In this document: piece after piece, positions 17,718 through 26,077 of the stretch
Layout: the number at the start of each line of letters is the position of its first letter
Numbering within the stretch: position 1 is the stretch's first letter
Assembly: GCA_004172935.1 (NCBI GenBank)
Contig: SDZD01000001.1
Location: forward strand, 62,001 to 126,000
DNA from: a bacterium
GTDB lineage: Bacteria; Armatimonadota; Abditibacteriia; Abditibacteriales; Abditibacteriaceae
Direction of reading: 5' to 3'
DNA: 64,000 nucleotides
Position numbers and translations under genes: made by a program
The notes under the pieces: generated by a model
Databases searched by the model: none
The model's input: only the letters and a program-made list of their open reading frames with translations
Told to the model about the DNA's origin: nothing

Positions 17718-19424
17718 ATGCAAGCCATTATTCTCGCCGGAGGCATGGGCACCCGCCTTCGCCCGCTGACGTACACGCTTCCCAAACCGATGTTACCCAT
17801 CGCAGGGCGTCCGGCGTTGGCTCACCTTGTCGAGGCACTGGCCGCAGCAGGTTGCCGCGAGGTTATCATCACGACGAACTACCTCGCTGAAATCGTCGAA
17901 AACCAATTAGGACGCCTTGCTCTCCCCATTCCAGTTCGTTGCGTCAAAGAACATAAACCCCTTGGCACAGCGGGTTGCGTTCGCAACCTCTACGACGATT
18001 TGGACGAGCGTTTTCTGATTATTCAGGGCGATGCGGTCGCCGATATTAATTACCGCGATTTCTGGGAATCCCACACACAAAGTCAGGCAGATGTATCTAT
18101 CGCAGTGATGCAGGTGGCGGATACACGCGAGTTTGGCGTTTGCGATGTGGACGATTCCGGTCGAATCCGTCGTTTTCAAGAGAAACCCCGGCCCGAAGAT
18201 GCCTTTTCCGATTTGGCGTCTTCGGGTATTTACGTTTTAGAGAAGTCGATGATCGAGCGCGTCCCCGCCGACCAGCCCTTCGACTTCGCACGCCAACTTT
18301 TCCCGACTTTGATGGAAAATCAGGCTAAGTTCTTCGCGTGGCGTATGAACGGATTCTGGCTTGACATCGGCAAAAGCGAAACTTATGTTCAGGGCAATCT
18401 GAAGCTTATCGAGGGGCAAAGCCGGGTTGCGACGGATGCGAATATTTCTCCCGAAGCGGTTTTGATTGCGCCCTACTCCATCGGTTCTGGCACTAAGATT
18501 GGCGCAGGAGCACACATTGGCCCCGGTGCGGTAATTGGAGCGCGCTGTGTGGTGGGTGAGGGCGTTCGCATCGAGAAATCGGTGGTGTATGACGATGTTT
18601 CGATTGGGCCGAAAGCACATCTTGAGGGCTGTGTAGTTGCCTCGAAATCGCGATTAGGGCGCGAGGCTCACCTCGAAGCGGGCGTTGTGGTTGGCGAGAG
18701 CTGCGATGTCGGCGCCAGCGCCATCATCTCCAATGGGACGCGATTAGGGCCGCATACACCACTGGCGGCAGGCGCTTTTCTCGAGGGCGTATTAGAACCC
18801 CGTTCGCAGAAATTGAGCGCCATCGTGCGCGTCTTGGAGGCGGGGCAACGACTGGAAGCACTGCTGCCGGATGAGCGCGAAGCATATGCAGTTTTGGCCG
18901 AAGGCGAAGAGCTATCGGCCCGTCAGATCGCCGAAACAACAGCGTTGCCGCTTTACCGCGTGCTGGCGGCGCTTCATGCGCTGGAACGCGCCGAATTGTT
19001 GGCAGTGGGCACGGCTCATCCGCCACTGTACTCGGTGCCGCCCGCACGCCACATGTTGCCACGGCGCTTACTGGTGGTGAACCAAACCGAAGTGGGACGC
19101 GAGACATTGCGGGCGACGTTCGTGGCTCATGGTCACTCGGTACGCACAGCGGCAGATGGAATCGAGGCCGTAGAAGCGGTGCGCGATGAGCGCTTCGATG
19201 CGATTCTGATGAGCGCCGATTTACCGTCGCTTTCGGGCTGGGATGCAACCCGCCTGATTCGCGGCATGGCGAACGGGCGCACAGTGGCCGTCATCATGTT
19301 TTCAGAGCGCCCACTGGCAGAAGAGCAGAAGCGCGCTCAAGAAGTGGGAGCGACAGGAGTTCTCGCCAAGACGGTGCTGCCAGAAACGGTGCTGCCACAA
19401 GTGATGGAATTATTGGAACGGTAG
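17718..19424 (+). CDS. Sugar nucleotidyltransferase fused to left-handed beta-helix, winged-helix and pseudoreceiver domains
   Basis: This 568-residue protein has four regions. Residues 1-230 are a nucleotidyltransferase (LAGGMGTRLRPLTYTLPKPM; FLIIQGDAVADI), which would join a sugar 1-phosphate to a nucleotide. Residues 240-355 carry hexapeptide repeats (IGAGAHIGPGAVIGARCVVG). Residues about 385-440 resemble a winged helix (LSARQIAETTALPLYRVLAA). Residues 450-568 fold like a receiver, but the phospho-acceptor position is Ser499 (AILMSADLP), the acidic pair is replaced (VVNQTEVGR), and only the lysine (Lys551) is kept. The first two domains are common in GDP-mannose or glucose-1-phosphate enzymes, while the C-terminal half is unusual. 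Enzyme specificity is not predictable. Confidence 0.8.
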   Translation: MQAIILAGGMGTRLRPLTYTLPKPMLPIAGRPALAHLVEALAAAGCREVIITTNYLAEIVENQLGRLALPIPVRCVKEHKPLGTAGCVRNLYDDLDERFLIIQGDAVADINYRDFWESHTQSQADVSIAVMQVADTREFGVCDVDDSGRIRRFQEKPRPEDAFSDLASSGIYVLEKSMIERVPADQPFDFARQLFPTLMENQAKFFAWRMNGFWLDIGKSETYVQGNLKLIEGQSRVATDANISPEAVLIAPYSIGSGTKIGAGAHIGPGAVIGARCVVGEGVRIEKSVVYDDVSIGPKAHLEGCVVASKSRLGREAHLEAGVVVGESCDVGASAIISNGTRLGPHTPLAAGAFLEGVLEPRSQKLSAIVRVLEAGQRLEALLPDEREAYAVLAEGEELSARQIAETTALPLYRVLAALHALERAELLAVGTAHPPLYSVPPARHMLPRRLLVVNQTEVGRETLRATFVAHGHSVRTAADGIEAVEAVRDERFDAILMSADLPSLSGWDATRLIRGMANGRTVAVIMFSERPLAEEQKRAQEVGATGVLAKTVLPETVLPQVMELLER

Positions 19425-19450
19425 TTTTTGCGTCTATGCTCTGTTAGTGA

Positions 19451-19490
19451 CGGGGAACTGTTTGAGGGCGAACACAAGGTTCGCCCCTAC
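19451..19490 (+). repeat. Dispersed GGGCGAACACAA repeat, copy 2
   Basis: The core TGTTTGAGGGCGAACACAA is followed by GGTTCGCCCCTAC. GGGCGAAC and GTTCGCCC make a perfect 8-bp stem with an ACAAG loop (19466-19486). The same core is at 11600-11650 and 57917-57958. Confidence 0.75.
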
Positions 19491-19535
19491 AAGTGTTTCG
19501 AGCAACTCGAATTATGCGCTAGATAGAACCCAAAC

Positions 19536-19562
19536 CGGCCCGCAACATCACGTTGCGGGCCG
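19536..19562. terminator. Bidirectional terminator between convergent genes
   Basis: CGGCCCGCAAC and its complement form an 11-bp stem with a 5-base loop between the stop codons of the nucleotidyltransferase fusion (plus) and the VWA protein (minus). On the plus side TTCTGAGTTTT follows. Confidence 0.7.
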
Positions 19563-19571
19563 TTCTGAGTT

Positions 19572-20816
19572 TTAGCGGGAGCGGCTGGAGCGGCGCTCGT
19601 AGACCTCGGATTTGTTGCGTTTGAGAGCGGTTTGGCTATCCTGGCGTTGGATGTCGCTTTCGAGGGCGTCGAAAGCGGCCATTTCCTTGGCTAGTTGGCC
19701 GGGGGCCATTGGAGCGGCAGCAGCACAGACACGCATTTCGTCGAGGTGGGTCTGGGCTTTGGCGTAGTCGCCGCTTTCCAAATAGGTGTTGATTTCCTCG
19801 CGTTGGCGCGTGGTTTGGAATACGGCGTGGGCCGCTACAACCTGCGGGTTTTCGGGCATGGCCTCGAACTCGGCCTCGCTGAGCGAAGGCAATGTCAGAG
19901 AGGCGCGCACAACCTGACGCCCAGTAGTGCCCGCGACATCGAAGGCGAAACGGAAGGCACATACTTCGCGATTTCCGACGTGGGGCGCGATGTTGAGAAC
20001 CAGAGCGACCTCGATGGTTTGGCCGATGAGCAGCGGGGGCAGCATCATGCGGCCCAGTTCGTTGTGGGCGAACTCATTGAGAGAGTCTTTGACTTCGCAT
20101 CCCTCGCGTGGTTCGACACCAAGGCTAACTTTTTGGCCGAACTGCGAGGCTAGGCCCTGAAGTTCGAGAGCGAAGATACGCTCCAAGTCGGCGGCGCTTT
20201 CGATGAAGTAGAAATTGCCGTCGCCGCTTTGCGCCATCGCCAAGAGCAGGTCTTCGTTGAAGTCGCGGCCCACGCCCAGAGTCGAAGTCGAGACGCCGCG
20301 CGCGGATAGACCTTTGACATCGTGAGTGATGAGTGCAGGGTCGGTGACGCCTTCGTTGGCTAAGCCGTCGGTGAGCAGCATGACGCGGTTGAGGGCGCTC
20401 TGGTCGAGGTGGGCGGCTACCTGAGTGGCGCCTTCCAGCCAACCGCCGTGCAAATTGGTGCAGCCGTTGGTTTCGATGGAAGTGATGGCGGCGTGCAGGG
20501 CGGTTTTGTTGGCCGCGCTCTGCGAGGGGGCGTAGATGATGACCTCATCATCGTAGGCGATAACGCTGGCGCGGTCTTTATCACCCAGTTGATCGACGGC
20601 GAAGTGGGCGGCTTTTTTGGCGTGTTCGAGCTTATCGCCACTCATGGAGCCGCTACGGTCGAGGACGAGCGCCAAATTGAGGCGAGGGTGAGCCTTGCGC
20701 CGCGATTCAACTGGAGTGGGGGCGGTGATGCGGATGAGAACTGGGAGCAGGGTTTCGCCATCGCGACGGATGGCAGAGCGGGCGGGCAGGATTTGAATGT
20801 TTGGTTGAGTTGTCAT
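19572..20816 (-). CDS. VWA domain protein (YfbK-like)
   Basis: This 414-residue protein has a von Willebrand factor A domain with the metal-binding MIDAS motif: LALVLDRSGSMSGDKLEHAK at about residues 41-60, the Thr in NGCTNLHGG and the Asp in MLLTDGLANEGVTD. The C-terminal half is an all-beta/alpha extension of unknown role. I chose the ATG at 20816 (MTTQPNIQILPARSA) with AGAG upstream. The longer frame to 20963 would overlap the preceding gene and is not protein-like. No signal peptide is seen, so it is probably cytoplasmic. It follows the MerR-like gene by 68 bp and is likely in one operon with it. Confidence 0.85.
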   Translation of the reverse strand: MTTQPNIQILPARSAIRRDGETLLPVLIRITAPTPVESRRKAHPRLNLALVLDRSGSMSGDKLEHAKKAAHFAVDQLGDKDRASVIAYDDEVIIYAPSQSAANKTALHAAITSIETNGCTNLHGGWLEGATQVAAHLDQSALNRVMLLTDGLANEGVTDPALITHDVKGLSARGVSTSTLGVGRDFNEDLLLAMAQSGDGNFYFIESAADLERIFALELQGLASQFGQKVSLGVEPREGCEVKDSLNEFAHNELGRMMLPPLLIGQTIEVALVLNIAPHVGNREVCAFRFAFDVAGTTGRQVVRASLTLPSLSEAEFEAMPENPQVVAAHAVFQTTRQREEINTYLESGDYAKAQTHLDEMRVCAAAAPMAPGQLAKEMAAFDALESDIQRQDSQTALKRNKSEVYERRSSRSR

Positions 20817-20884
20817 TGTATTTCTCTTCGGATTCGGGTTAGAAAGGCAACCTTCGGGTTGGATGTGGCAGAGCCAGCAGCGAG

Positions 20885-21583
20885 TTAGCGGCGGCGCTTT
20901 TTGGCACCGGGAGGAGAAGAGCCGTTGACGGCCTCTTTGAAGGCCTCGACCAACACATCCCATTCGTGAGGTGACTGGGGTGTTTGCGAGTCGTCGCGGA
21001 TATGAACCTCAATGCCCTGCCCTATTGGAGTTCGAGTCCAATTCGAACTTTGCGGTGGCGGCGGCGGTTGAGGTGGTGCGGGCGGCGGTGGTGGCACCAT
21101 AGAGCGCGATACCGGAGCGGACATTGGTGGTGGCATCGGTGCCGATTCACTGCGTTTGCGAACCTGAGCCAGAAAATCGAGAGCCTCGTTGGAGGCGGGT
21201 TGGGCCTGAGAAGGAGCGCTGGCTTCAAAGCGTGGCGTCTCGCCTTCAATCAATCGTTGCAGGGCGTCGTCGCTGGCGCCCCGGAGCAAATCGGAAAGAG
21301 AACCCGTCGAATAGCCGTTCGCCATCAGGCGACGAACAGCGAGTAGTTGTAGGACATGGCGGGCGCCATAGCGCGCCTCGCGGCCCTCTTTGAAGGGCTC
21401 ATCCAGCAGCCCATTGGTTTGAAAGTAACGCGCCAGTCGAATCGACACAGCGGCCTTTTCAGCAGTTTCGGGCGATAAGTAGCGCGGTAATAACTCGTTG
21501 ACCAGCTGGATGAAACTATCGACATCCAGCGAGGAACGGCTCAATTCACGGCGCGCTTCGCCGACAGAAGATATTGTAAACAC
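20885..21583 (-). CDS. MerR-like transcriptional regulator
   Basis: This 232-residue protein has a MerR-type winged helix in the middle (VSIRLARYFQTNGLLDEPFK, REARYGARHVLQLLAVRRLM, NGYSTGSLSDLL), followed by a proline-rich linker (PPPPPAPPQPPPPPQSS) and a short C-terminal region. The arrangement, with an extra N-terminal segment, is not the standard MerR order. The start is uncertain: GTG at 21583 or TTG at 21589. Both lie inside or next to a perfect 20-bp palindrome that also overlaps a good promoter, so autorepression is likely. The VWA gene is downstream. Confidence 0.7.
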   Translation of the reverse strand: MFTISSVGEARRELSRSSLDVDSFIQLVNELLPRYLSPETAEKAAVSIRLARYFQTNGLLDEPFKEGREARYGARHVLQLLAVRRLMANGYSTGSLSDLLRGASDDALQRLIEGETPRFEASAPSQAQPASNEALDFLAQVRKRSESAPMPPPMSAPVSRSMVPPPPPAPPQPPPPPQSSNWTRTPIGQGIEVHIRDDSQTPQSPHEWDVLVEAFKEAVNGSSPPGAKKRRR

Positions 21584-21602
21584 TTGCAATAATTATTGCA
21601 AG
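21583..21602 (-). promoter_or_regulatory. Perfect 20-bp palindromic operator
   Basis: CTTGCAATAATTATTGCAAG is perfectly self-complementary and sits across the start of the MerR-like gene. A further TTGCAA half-site is at 21603-21609. It overlaps the -10 of the promoter at 21592-21620. This is the best operator candidate in the window. Confidence 0.75.
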
Positions 21603-21620
21603 TTGCAATTTTAAAAGCAA
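21592..21620 (-). promoter_or_regulatory. Promoter of the MerR-like gene and VWA operon
   Basis: On the minus strand, TTGCTT (21620-21615) and AATAAT (21597-21592) are 17 bp apart. Transcription would start within a few bases of the start codon, giving an almost leaderless message. Confidence 0.55.
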
Positions 21621-21683
21621 GTTTATTTTTTTACTCGCGTTTTCCTAACTCACAGTCCCTGTGCTGATTGGCACACTTTAGCT

Positions 21684-22463
21684 GTGAAAATAATCGTTGC
21701 AGCTTTCGCCTGTACATTAGGCCTGATGGCCCCAGCGTGGAGTCAGACAAGCGTCGAACCGCGCGCTCGTGAGATTTTCGCCAACGCGGGTAAACGTTAT
21801 AGCACCCTCAAGACTCTGCAAATGAGTTGGAAGGATTATGCGACCGAACAATTCGAGGACGGCGGCAACATCACGGGTTACGCTCGCGGCGTGATGGCTT
21901 TCGACCGAAGCGGGTTATTGAAATGGCAAAGCAAAGACCCATCTTCGCGTTACTCGTTGGTCGTAGTGGACGGCAAAAATACGTCGCTGTTGGTTTCGGA
22001 AAAGGTGAATCTAAAACCTCATCCCGTTTATGAGCGCAAAGCCATCACCGCTTCTCAGAAAGGCGAAGAGGCTTTTGCGCGTTTGAGCGAGCGCGGCGAA
22101 TGGTTTCCGGTAGTTTCGTACTGGCTTCAGGGCAAATCGTTGTTGACACGGCGCAACCTGAAAAAAGCCACGCAGAAATATAAGATCGCGAGTTATTCGG
22201 CAAAGATGCTCCCAACCGCCAAATTCAATAATCAGGCGTGCGAACTGGTCCGCATCAATGCGACTTACACCGACAAAAAATTGTTGCAGGAAACCTACTG
22301 GTTTCAAAAAAATAATGGACAGCTAGTGAGGATTCAGCGCAAGAAGCCGAACACGAAGCTAAATGACATCCGCTTCGAGACACTCCAGCTCAATCCCAAA
22401 CTTCCAGCGACCACATTTCGCTTCGTCCCCCCCAAGAACGCGATGCTTGTGAAAGCGGGCTAA
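21684..22463 (+). CDS. LolA/DUF2092-like secreted protein
   Basis: This 259-residue protein starts at GTG and has a clear signal peptide (IIVAAFACTLGLMAPAWSQT). The body has the look of the LolA/LolB or DUF2092 superfamily, a lipid-binding half-barrel: RYSTLKTLQMSWKDYATEQF, GVMAFDRSGLLKWQSKDPSS, SLVVVDGKNTSLLV. Proteins of this type carry lipoproteins through the periplasm or act in cell-envelope sensing. It lies divergently from the MerR-like gene, 100 bp away. The family call is by pattern only. Confidence 0.6.
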   Translation: MKIIVAAFACTLGLMAPAWSQTSVEPRAREIFANAGKRYSTLKTLQMSWKDYATEQFEDGGNITGYARGVMAFDRSGLLKWQSKDPSSRYSLVVVDGKNTSLLVSEKVNLKPHPVYERKAITASQKGEEAFARLSERGEWFPVVSYWLQGKSLLTRRNLKKATQKYKIASYSAKMLPTAKFNNQACELVRINATYTDKKLLQETYWFQKNNGQLVRIQRKKPNTKLNDIRFETLQLNPKLPATTFRFVPPKNAMLVKAG

Positions 22464-22479
22464 GAATAGTTTTGAACGG

Positions 22480-23478
22480 ATGCTCACTCTGGAAGCGCAT
22501 GACCTCGCGCACGACGGGGATAGGCCTCCCCCGAATAGTGCCACCGAGGCGAACTGGCAAGGCGAAAGATGGCAAATTGGTTTGGGCGGAACGACTCGTT
22601 TGACCGAGAGGGCGCCTCGCATAGTGGTGTGTCAGAAACAAGGCTGTGCCCTACTCTGCCTGACGCATATCAGCCAGTTAGACCCTGATCATCATAACAA
22701 GCTGAGGGAATTGGATGATTCGTATCATCCATCTCCCTTTGAGCTACGGATGTCGTTTGCGCACAGCATAGAAGTTCAAAAGTGGGGGCGCGCTTTTTTC
22801 TTAAACGAGCGGCTGCAACGCCGGCAACCGGGAGAGGAGGCACGCTTTTTTCTGCTGTTGTCACCGCATGGCTGGGGATTCTGGCGGGATTTGCTCAATA
22901 AGCCCTCTCCTCATGCACACAGCACAGGAGAATGGGGGTTTGTCTGGTCACAAACGGACGAAAGAAACTGGCTTTTCAGCACCACAGCTGCCGAGGTATT
23001 GAGACGCATTACAGATCAATTCGATGCCCCCGACTGCGATAGCACTTTCGCCTTGCGGTTCGCTTCGCTCTCGTTTGCAGAACGACGGAAATTGGTGTGG
23101 CCTTGCAAGCGGGGCGATACGGAGCAGATGGAGAGGGTGCTACTTAACGCGCTGCTGTCGCAAGAAGAATTTTGGGAATGGGAATCGCGAGCTTCGTGGG
23201 ACCTCAATTTGAAAGGATGGAGCCACAAGGACAGGTATAACTACGCTCATATCTCACACATGAACGGGCGATGGATTGACGAACTCGATGAGGCCTTTCA
23301 CCGGGTCTTCGATTTCTTTGAACCACGACTCGACGATGAACTTATCGGGCGCCATCTTTGTGCGAAGGATGATTCTTTCGAACACATGTGTATTGAAGTG
23401 GAGTCGCCTTCGATTCATGAACGGCTGGAAGGCACAATCGAGTGGCGTGATTGGCAGGAGGCTCATTTACCCGAATAA
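22480..23478 (+). CDS. Protein of unknown function, 332 residues
   Basis: I do not recognise a family. The protein is soluble, without signal peptide or membrane helices, and rich in Trp, His and acidic residues (FLLLSPHGWGFWRDLLNK; SQEEFWEWESRASWDLNLKG; MCIEVESPSIHERLEGTIEW). It starts 16 bp after the LolA-like gene and may be co-transcribed with it. Its stop is only 5 bp from the stop of the convergent phosphatase gene. The unbroken frame and plausible codon use support it being real. Confidence 0.6.
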   Translation: MLTLEAHDLAHDGDRPPPNSATEANWQGERWQIGLGGTTRLTERAPRIVVCQKQGCALLCLTHISQLDPDHHNKLRELDDSYHPSPFELRMSFAHSIEVQKWGRAFFLNERLQRRQPGEEARFFLLLSPHGWGFWRDLLNKPSPHAHSTGEWGFVWSQTDERNWLFSTTAAEVLRRITDQFDAPDCDSTFALRFASLSFAERRKLVWPCKRGDTEQMERVLLNALLSQEEFWEWESRASWDLNLKGWSHKDRYNYAHISHMNGRWIDELDEAFHRVFDFFEPRLDDELIGRHLCAKDDSFEHMCIEVESPSIHERLEGTIEWRDWQEAHLPE

Positions 23479-23483
23479 AACGC

Positions 23484-24125
23484 CTATGTTCCCGGCAGGG
23501 AGCGTAGACGTTCGTTTTGGTGTTCGCGATTGGCGAGGGTTTGCAGTAGCGGGCCGTGTTCGGCGAATTCGATCACGCTGACGGAACCGACGGGGCAACC
23601 GAGGCGAAAGCGGAAGCGGCCCACGTCGATGCCCATAAGGGCGCACAGGGCGATGCGGATGGTGGCTTTGTGGGAAACAATGAGAACGTTGCCATCGGTA
23701 TGGCGGCGTTGGATTTCCTCGACGACTTCGATGGCACGGCGGGAAACGGTGACGGCGGATTCGCCGCCTGTCGGAGCGTTCCAGGCGGGGTCGGCTGTCC
23801 AACGCAGATAATCGTCGTGGAATTGCTGGCTAACTTTTTCGACGCTTTGTCCCTCCCAGGCGCCGTAGCCAATCTCTACCAGACCATCACGTTTATGCAT
23901 GGGGAGGTTAAGGGCATGACAGAGCGGTTCGGCAGTGGCGACGGCACGTTGGAGCGGGCTGACATAAACCGCTTGCCAGTTTGTTTTGGAATAAGCATCG
24001 GCAAAAGCTTGAGCCATTTCGTGGCCTTCGGGCGTGAGTTCGGGATTGAGACCAGAGCCGCAGAACATGTTGTCGCGGCTGAGTTCGGTTTGCCCATGAC
24101 GCAGAAAATAGAGTTTGAGAGCGAT
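23484..24125 (-). CDS. Histidine phosphatase family protein with apparent ATC start
   Basis: This is a phosphoglycerate-mutase-like phosphatase. The catalytic RHG motif is at the very N-terminus in ALKLYFLRHGQTELSRDN, and the second histidine is in NVLIVSHKATIRIAL. To include RHG, translation must begin upstream of the first ATG (24068, MFCGSG). An AGGAGG at 24138-24133 is followed seven bases later by ATC (24125), just after the aldolase stop, and no ATG, GTG or TTG is available there. An ATC start, or an ATG-to-ATC error, explains this best. Length from ATC is 213 residues, which fits the family. Substrate unknown. Confidence 0.8.
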   Translation of the reverse strand: MALKLYFLRHGQTELSRDNMFCGSGLNPELTPEGHEMAQAFADAYSKTNWQAVYVSPLQRAVATAEPLCHALNLPMHKRDGLVEIGYGAWEGQSVEKVSQQFHDDYLRWTADPAWNAPTGGESAVTVSRRAIEVVEEIQRRHTDGNVLIVSHKATIRIALCALMGIDVGRFRFRLGCPVGSVSVIEFAEHGPLLQTLANREHQNERLRSLPGT

Positions 24126-24139
24126 GGCGATTCCTCCTT

Positions 24140-25162
24140 TTAGCTTTCCATTGACTCGCTGTACTCGCCTTTTCTGGCCGCGCTATTGAGTTGGGCGCGG
24201 TGGAGCAGGACTTTCTGGGCGGCTTCGACGTTTTCGGTTTTGCCTGCCCACAGTTCGAGTGCGGGCTGTTGGATGGCGCGCGAGAAGGAAAAGGTGAGCG
24301 GCCACGGCAACTGCGGATAACGGACATGCATGGCGTTGAGGCGGGCAGAGGCGAGTTCAGCGCTTTGCCCTCCCGATAAAAAGGCGATGCCGCCAATGGC
24401 AGCAGGAACTGTGCGAAGGAAACAATTCACTGTTGCGTCGGCGACTTCTTCGACGCTATTTTGAGCAGGGCAATCCTGGCCGGGTAACACCATGTTTGGT
24501 TTGAGCAAAGTGCCTTCGAGGGCAACGTTATGGAGCGCCAACCGGACGAAAAGGGCGCGAAGAACCTGTTCGGTGACGGCTTCGCATTGCTGCAAAGTGT
24601 GGTCCCCATCCATGAGGGTTTCGGGTTCGACGATGGGAACAAGGCCCGCTTCCTGACAGAGGGCAGCATAACGAGCGAGGGCTTCGACGTTGGCTTCGAT
24701 GCAAGTGGGGGTGGGAATGCCTTCGCCGATAGTGATGACAGCACGCCACTTAGCGAAGCGGGCGCCCATATCGGCGTATTTCTTGAGTCGGTCGCGCAGA
24801 CCATCAAGCCCATCGGTAACTTTTTCGCCAGGGAAGCCCGCCAAATCGTGGGCGCCCTCATCGACTTTGATACCGGGGACAATACCCGCTTGTTTTAATA
24901 CTTCGGCGAAGGAGGTACCATCGTCGGTTTTCTGGCGGATGGTTTCATCGAAGAGAATTGCACCGCTGATGCTTTGGCCTAACCCCGGCGTGGTGGCAAT
25001 CCACTCGCGGTAAAGGCGGCGCATTTCTTCGGTCTGGGGGATACCAACGGCTTTAAAGCGCTTATCGCTGGTGGGGGTGCTTTCATCCATCGCCAGCAAG
25101 CCTTTACCTTCTGCCATGAGGGCTTGCACCGTGTCTTTGAGCGTTTGGAGTTCTTCAGGCAT
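24140..25162 (-). CDS. Fructose-bisphosphate aldolase, class I
   Basis: This glycolytic/gluconeogenic enzyme has 340 residues. It cleaves fructose 1,6-bisphosphate through a Schiff base, and the reactive lysine lies in EGTLLKPNMVLPG. The N-terminal GKGLLAMDESTPTSDKRF and the C-terminal IGGIAFLSGGQSAELASARL are typical of the eukaryote-like class I family. I chose the ATG at 25162 (MPEELQTLKDTV), preceded by GGGGA. A TTG at 25195 would add 11 residues. The phosphatase gene follows with its Shine-Dalgarno starting right after the stop, so the two are coupled. Confidence 0.93.
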   Translation of the reverse strand: MPEELQTLKDTVQALMAEGKGLLAMDESTPTSDKRFKAVGIPQTEEMRRLYREWIATTPGLGQSISGAILFDETIRQKTDDGTSFAEVLKQAGIVPGIKVDEGAHDLAGFPGEKVTDGLDGLRDRLKKYADMGARFAKWRAVITIGEGIPTPTCIEANVEALARYAALCQEAGLVPIVEPETLMDGDHTLQQCEAVTEQVLRALFVRLALHNVALEGTLLKPNMVLPGQDCPAQNSVEEVADATVNCFLRTVPAAIGGIAFLSGGQSAELASARLNAMHVRYPQLPWPLTFSFSRAIQQPALELWAGKTENVEAAQKVLLHRAQLNSAARKGEYSESMES

Positions 25163-25251
25163 GATTTCCCCTAGCTCAATTTCTACGCCAGACAACTAGG
25201 GGAAAGTGCCAGAAAGCTCCTTAAAATAGTGTTCATTTCAGCTCCTCTATA

Positions 25252-25986
25252 ATGCAAGCAAGAGGAGATAATTCACACATAAGAATGAGTCGCTACAAAC
25301 CATTTCTCTCAGTGAACGCAGGTACGCCTCTACTGGTGTGGGCACGAGACGGAGATCACGCACGACAACTTTTGCACGAGCAGAGAGACGAAGTACCCGA
25401 AGGAAGTTGGGAAATTCAATTGGTTACTCCAGACAGGATTATCCTTCCACCGGAAATGCTGCAACCTCCTCCTACCCAGGAGAGCCAAGGGCAGATTCGG
25501 ATACCAACAAAACGCTCCGTGGCAAGAAAAGGCTTTCTTGTTCCCGACTTTCTTCAAGGAAAGCGCAGTGCCATCATTTACACACGTGTCAGCACTCAAC
25601 AACAAGTGAAGGACACCGGTCTAGATTCTCAGCGTGAGATGTGCGAAGCGTTTGCTGAGGTCGCAGGCCTAACCGTTGTAAAAATTTATGCAGAAGTTGG
25701 AAGCCGCGCACATTACCTAGCGCGCCCAGAACTCCAATCTGCATTGGAAGATTTAGAGACAGGGCGAGCCGAAGTATTGCTGTTCGCCTATTTCGACCGA
25801 CTCGTTGGTGGCTTAGAAGTACAGTAGCTTATTTTTCAGAGGATTCAGGCAGCCAGAGCAAGTTTCATTGTTTGCGATATGCAATCTCTCGATGGTGTTG
25901 AACATCAGGCAGCGCTGAACTATTTGCGCATAGCACATCAGTTCAAACTGGACTGCGTTCGTGATTGGGGGCTTCTCGAAGAGTAA
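25252..25986 (+). pseudogene. Serine recombinase/resolvase-like gene with internal in-frame TAG
   Basis: The first part (191 residues) carries a resolvase catalytic domain: IIYTRVSTQQQVKDTGLDSQ with the nucleophilic serine, EVGSRAHYLARPELQSALED, then FAYFDRLVGGLEVQ. A TAG at 25825 interrupts it, but the same frame continues for 52 codons (LIFQRIQAARASFIVCDMQS to WGLLEE) to a TAA at 25984. That downstream part matches the end of the resolvase domain. The usual DRLxR second arginine is replaced, and no DNA-binding domain follows. It is most likely an inactivated mobile-element gene. Suppression or read-through of TAG is possible but unsupported. The N-terminal 90 residues are unrelated. A 7-bp hairpin (25242-25267) masks the GAGGAG near the start. 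Confidence 0.75.
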
Positions 25987-26032
25987 AGAGTTATCTGTTC
26001 TAGGTTTTAATGAGGGCAGAGTGTCTAGTAGC

Positions 26033-26065
26033 AACGCCCGCCACTGAATTTCAGTGGCGGGCGTT
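26033..26065 (-). terminator. Hairpin after secA
   Basis: AACGCCCGCCACTGA and its perfect complement form a 15-bp stem with a 3-base loop, 13 bases past the secA stop on the minus strand. No T-run follows in that direction. It may serve as the 3' end of the secA message and block transcripts from the recombinase remnant. Confidence 0.65.
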
Positions 26066-26077
26066 TGGTTGGGTTAG

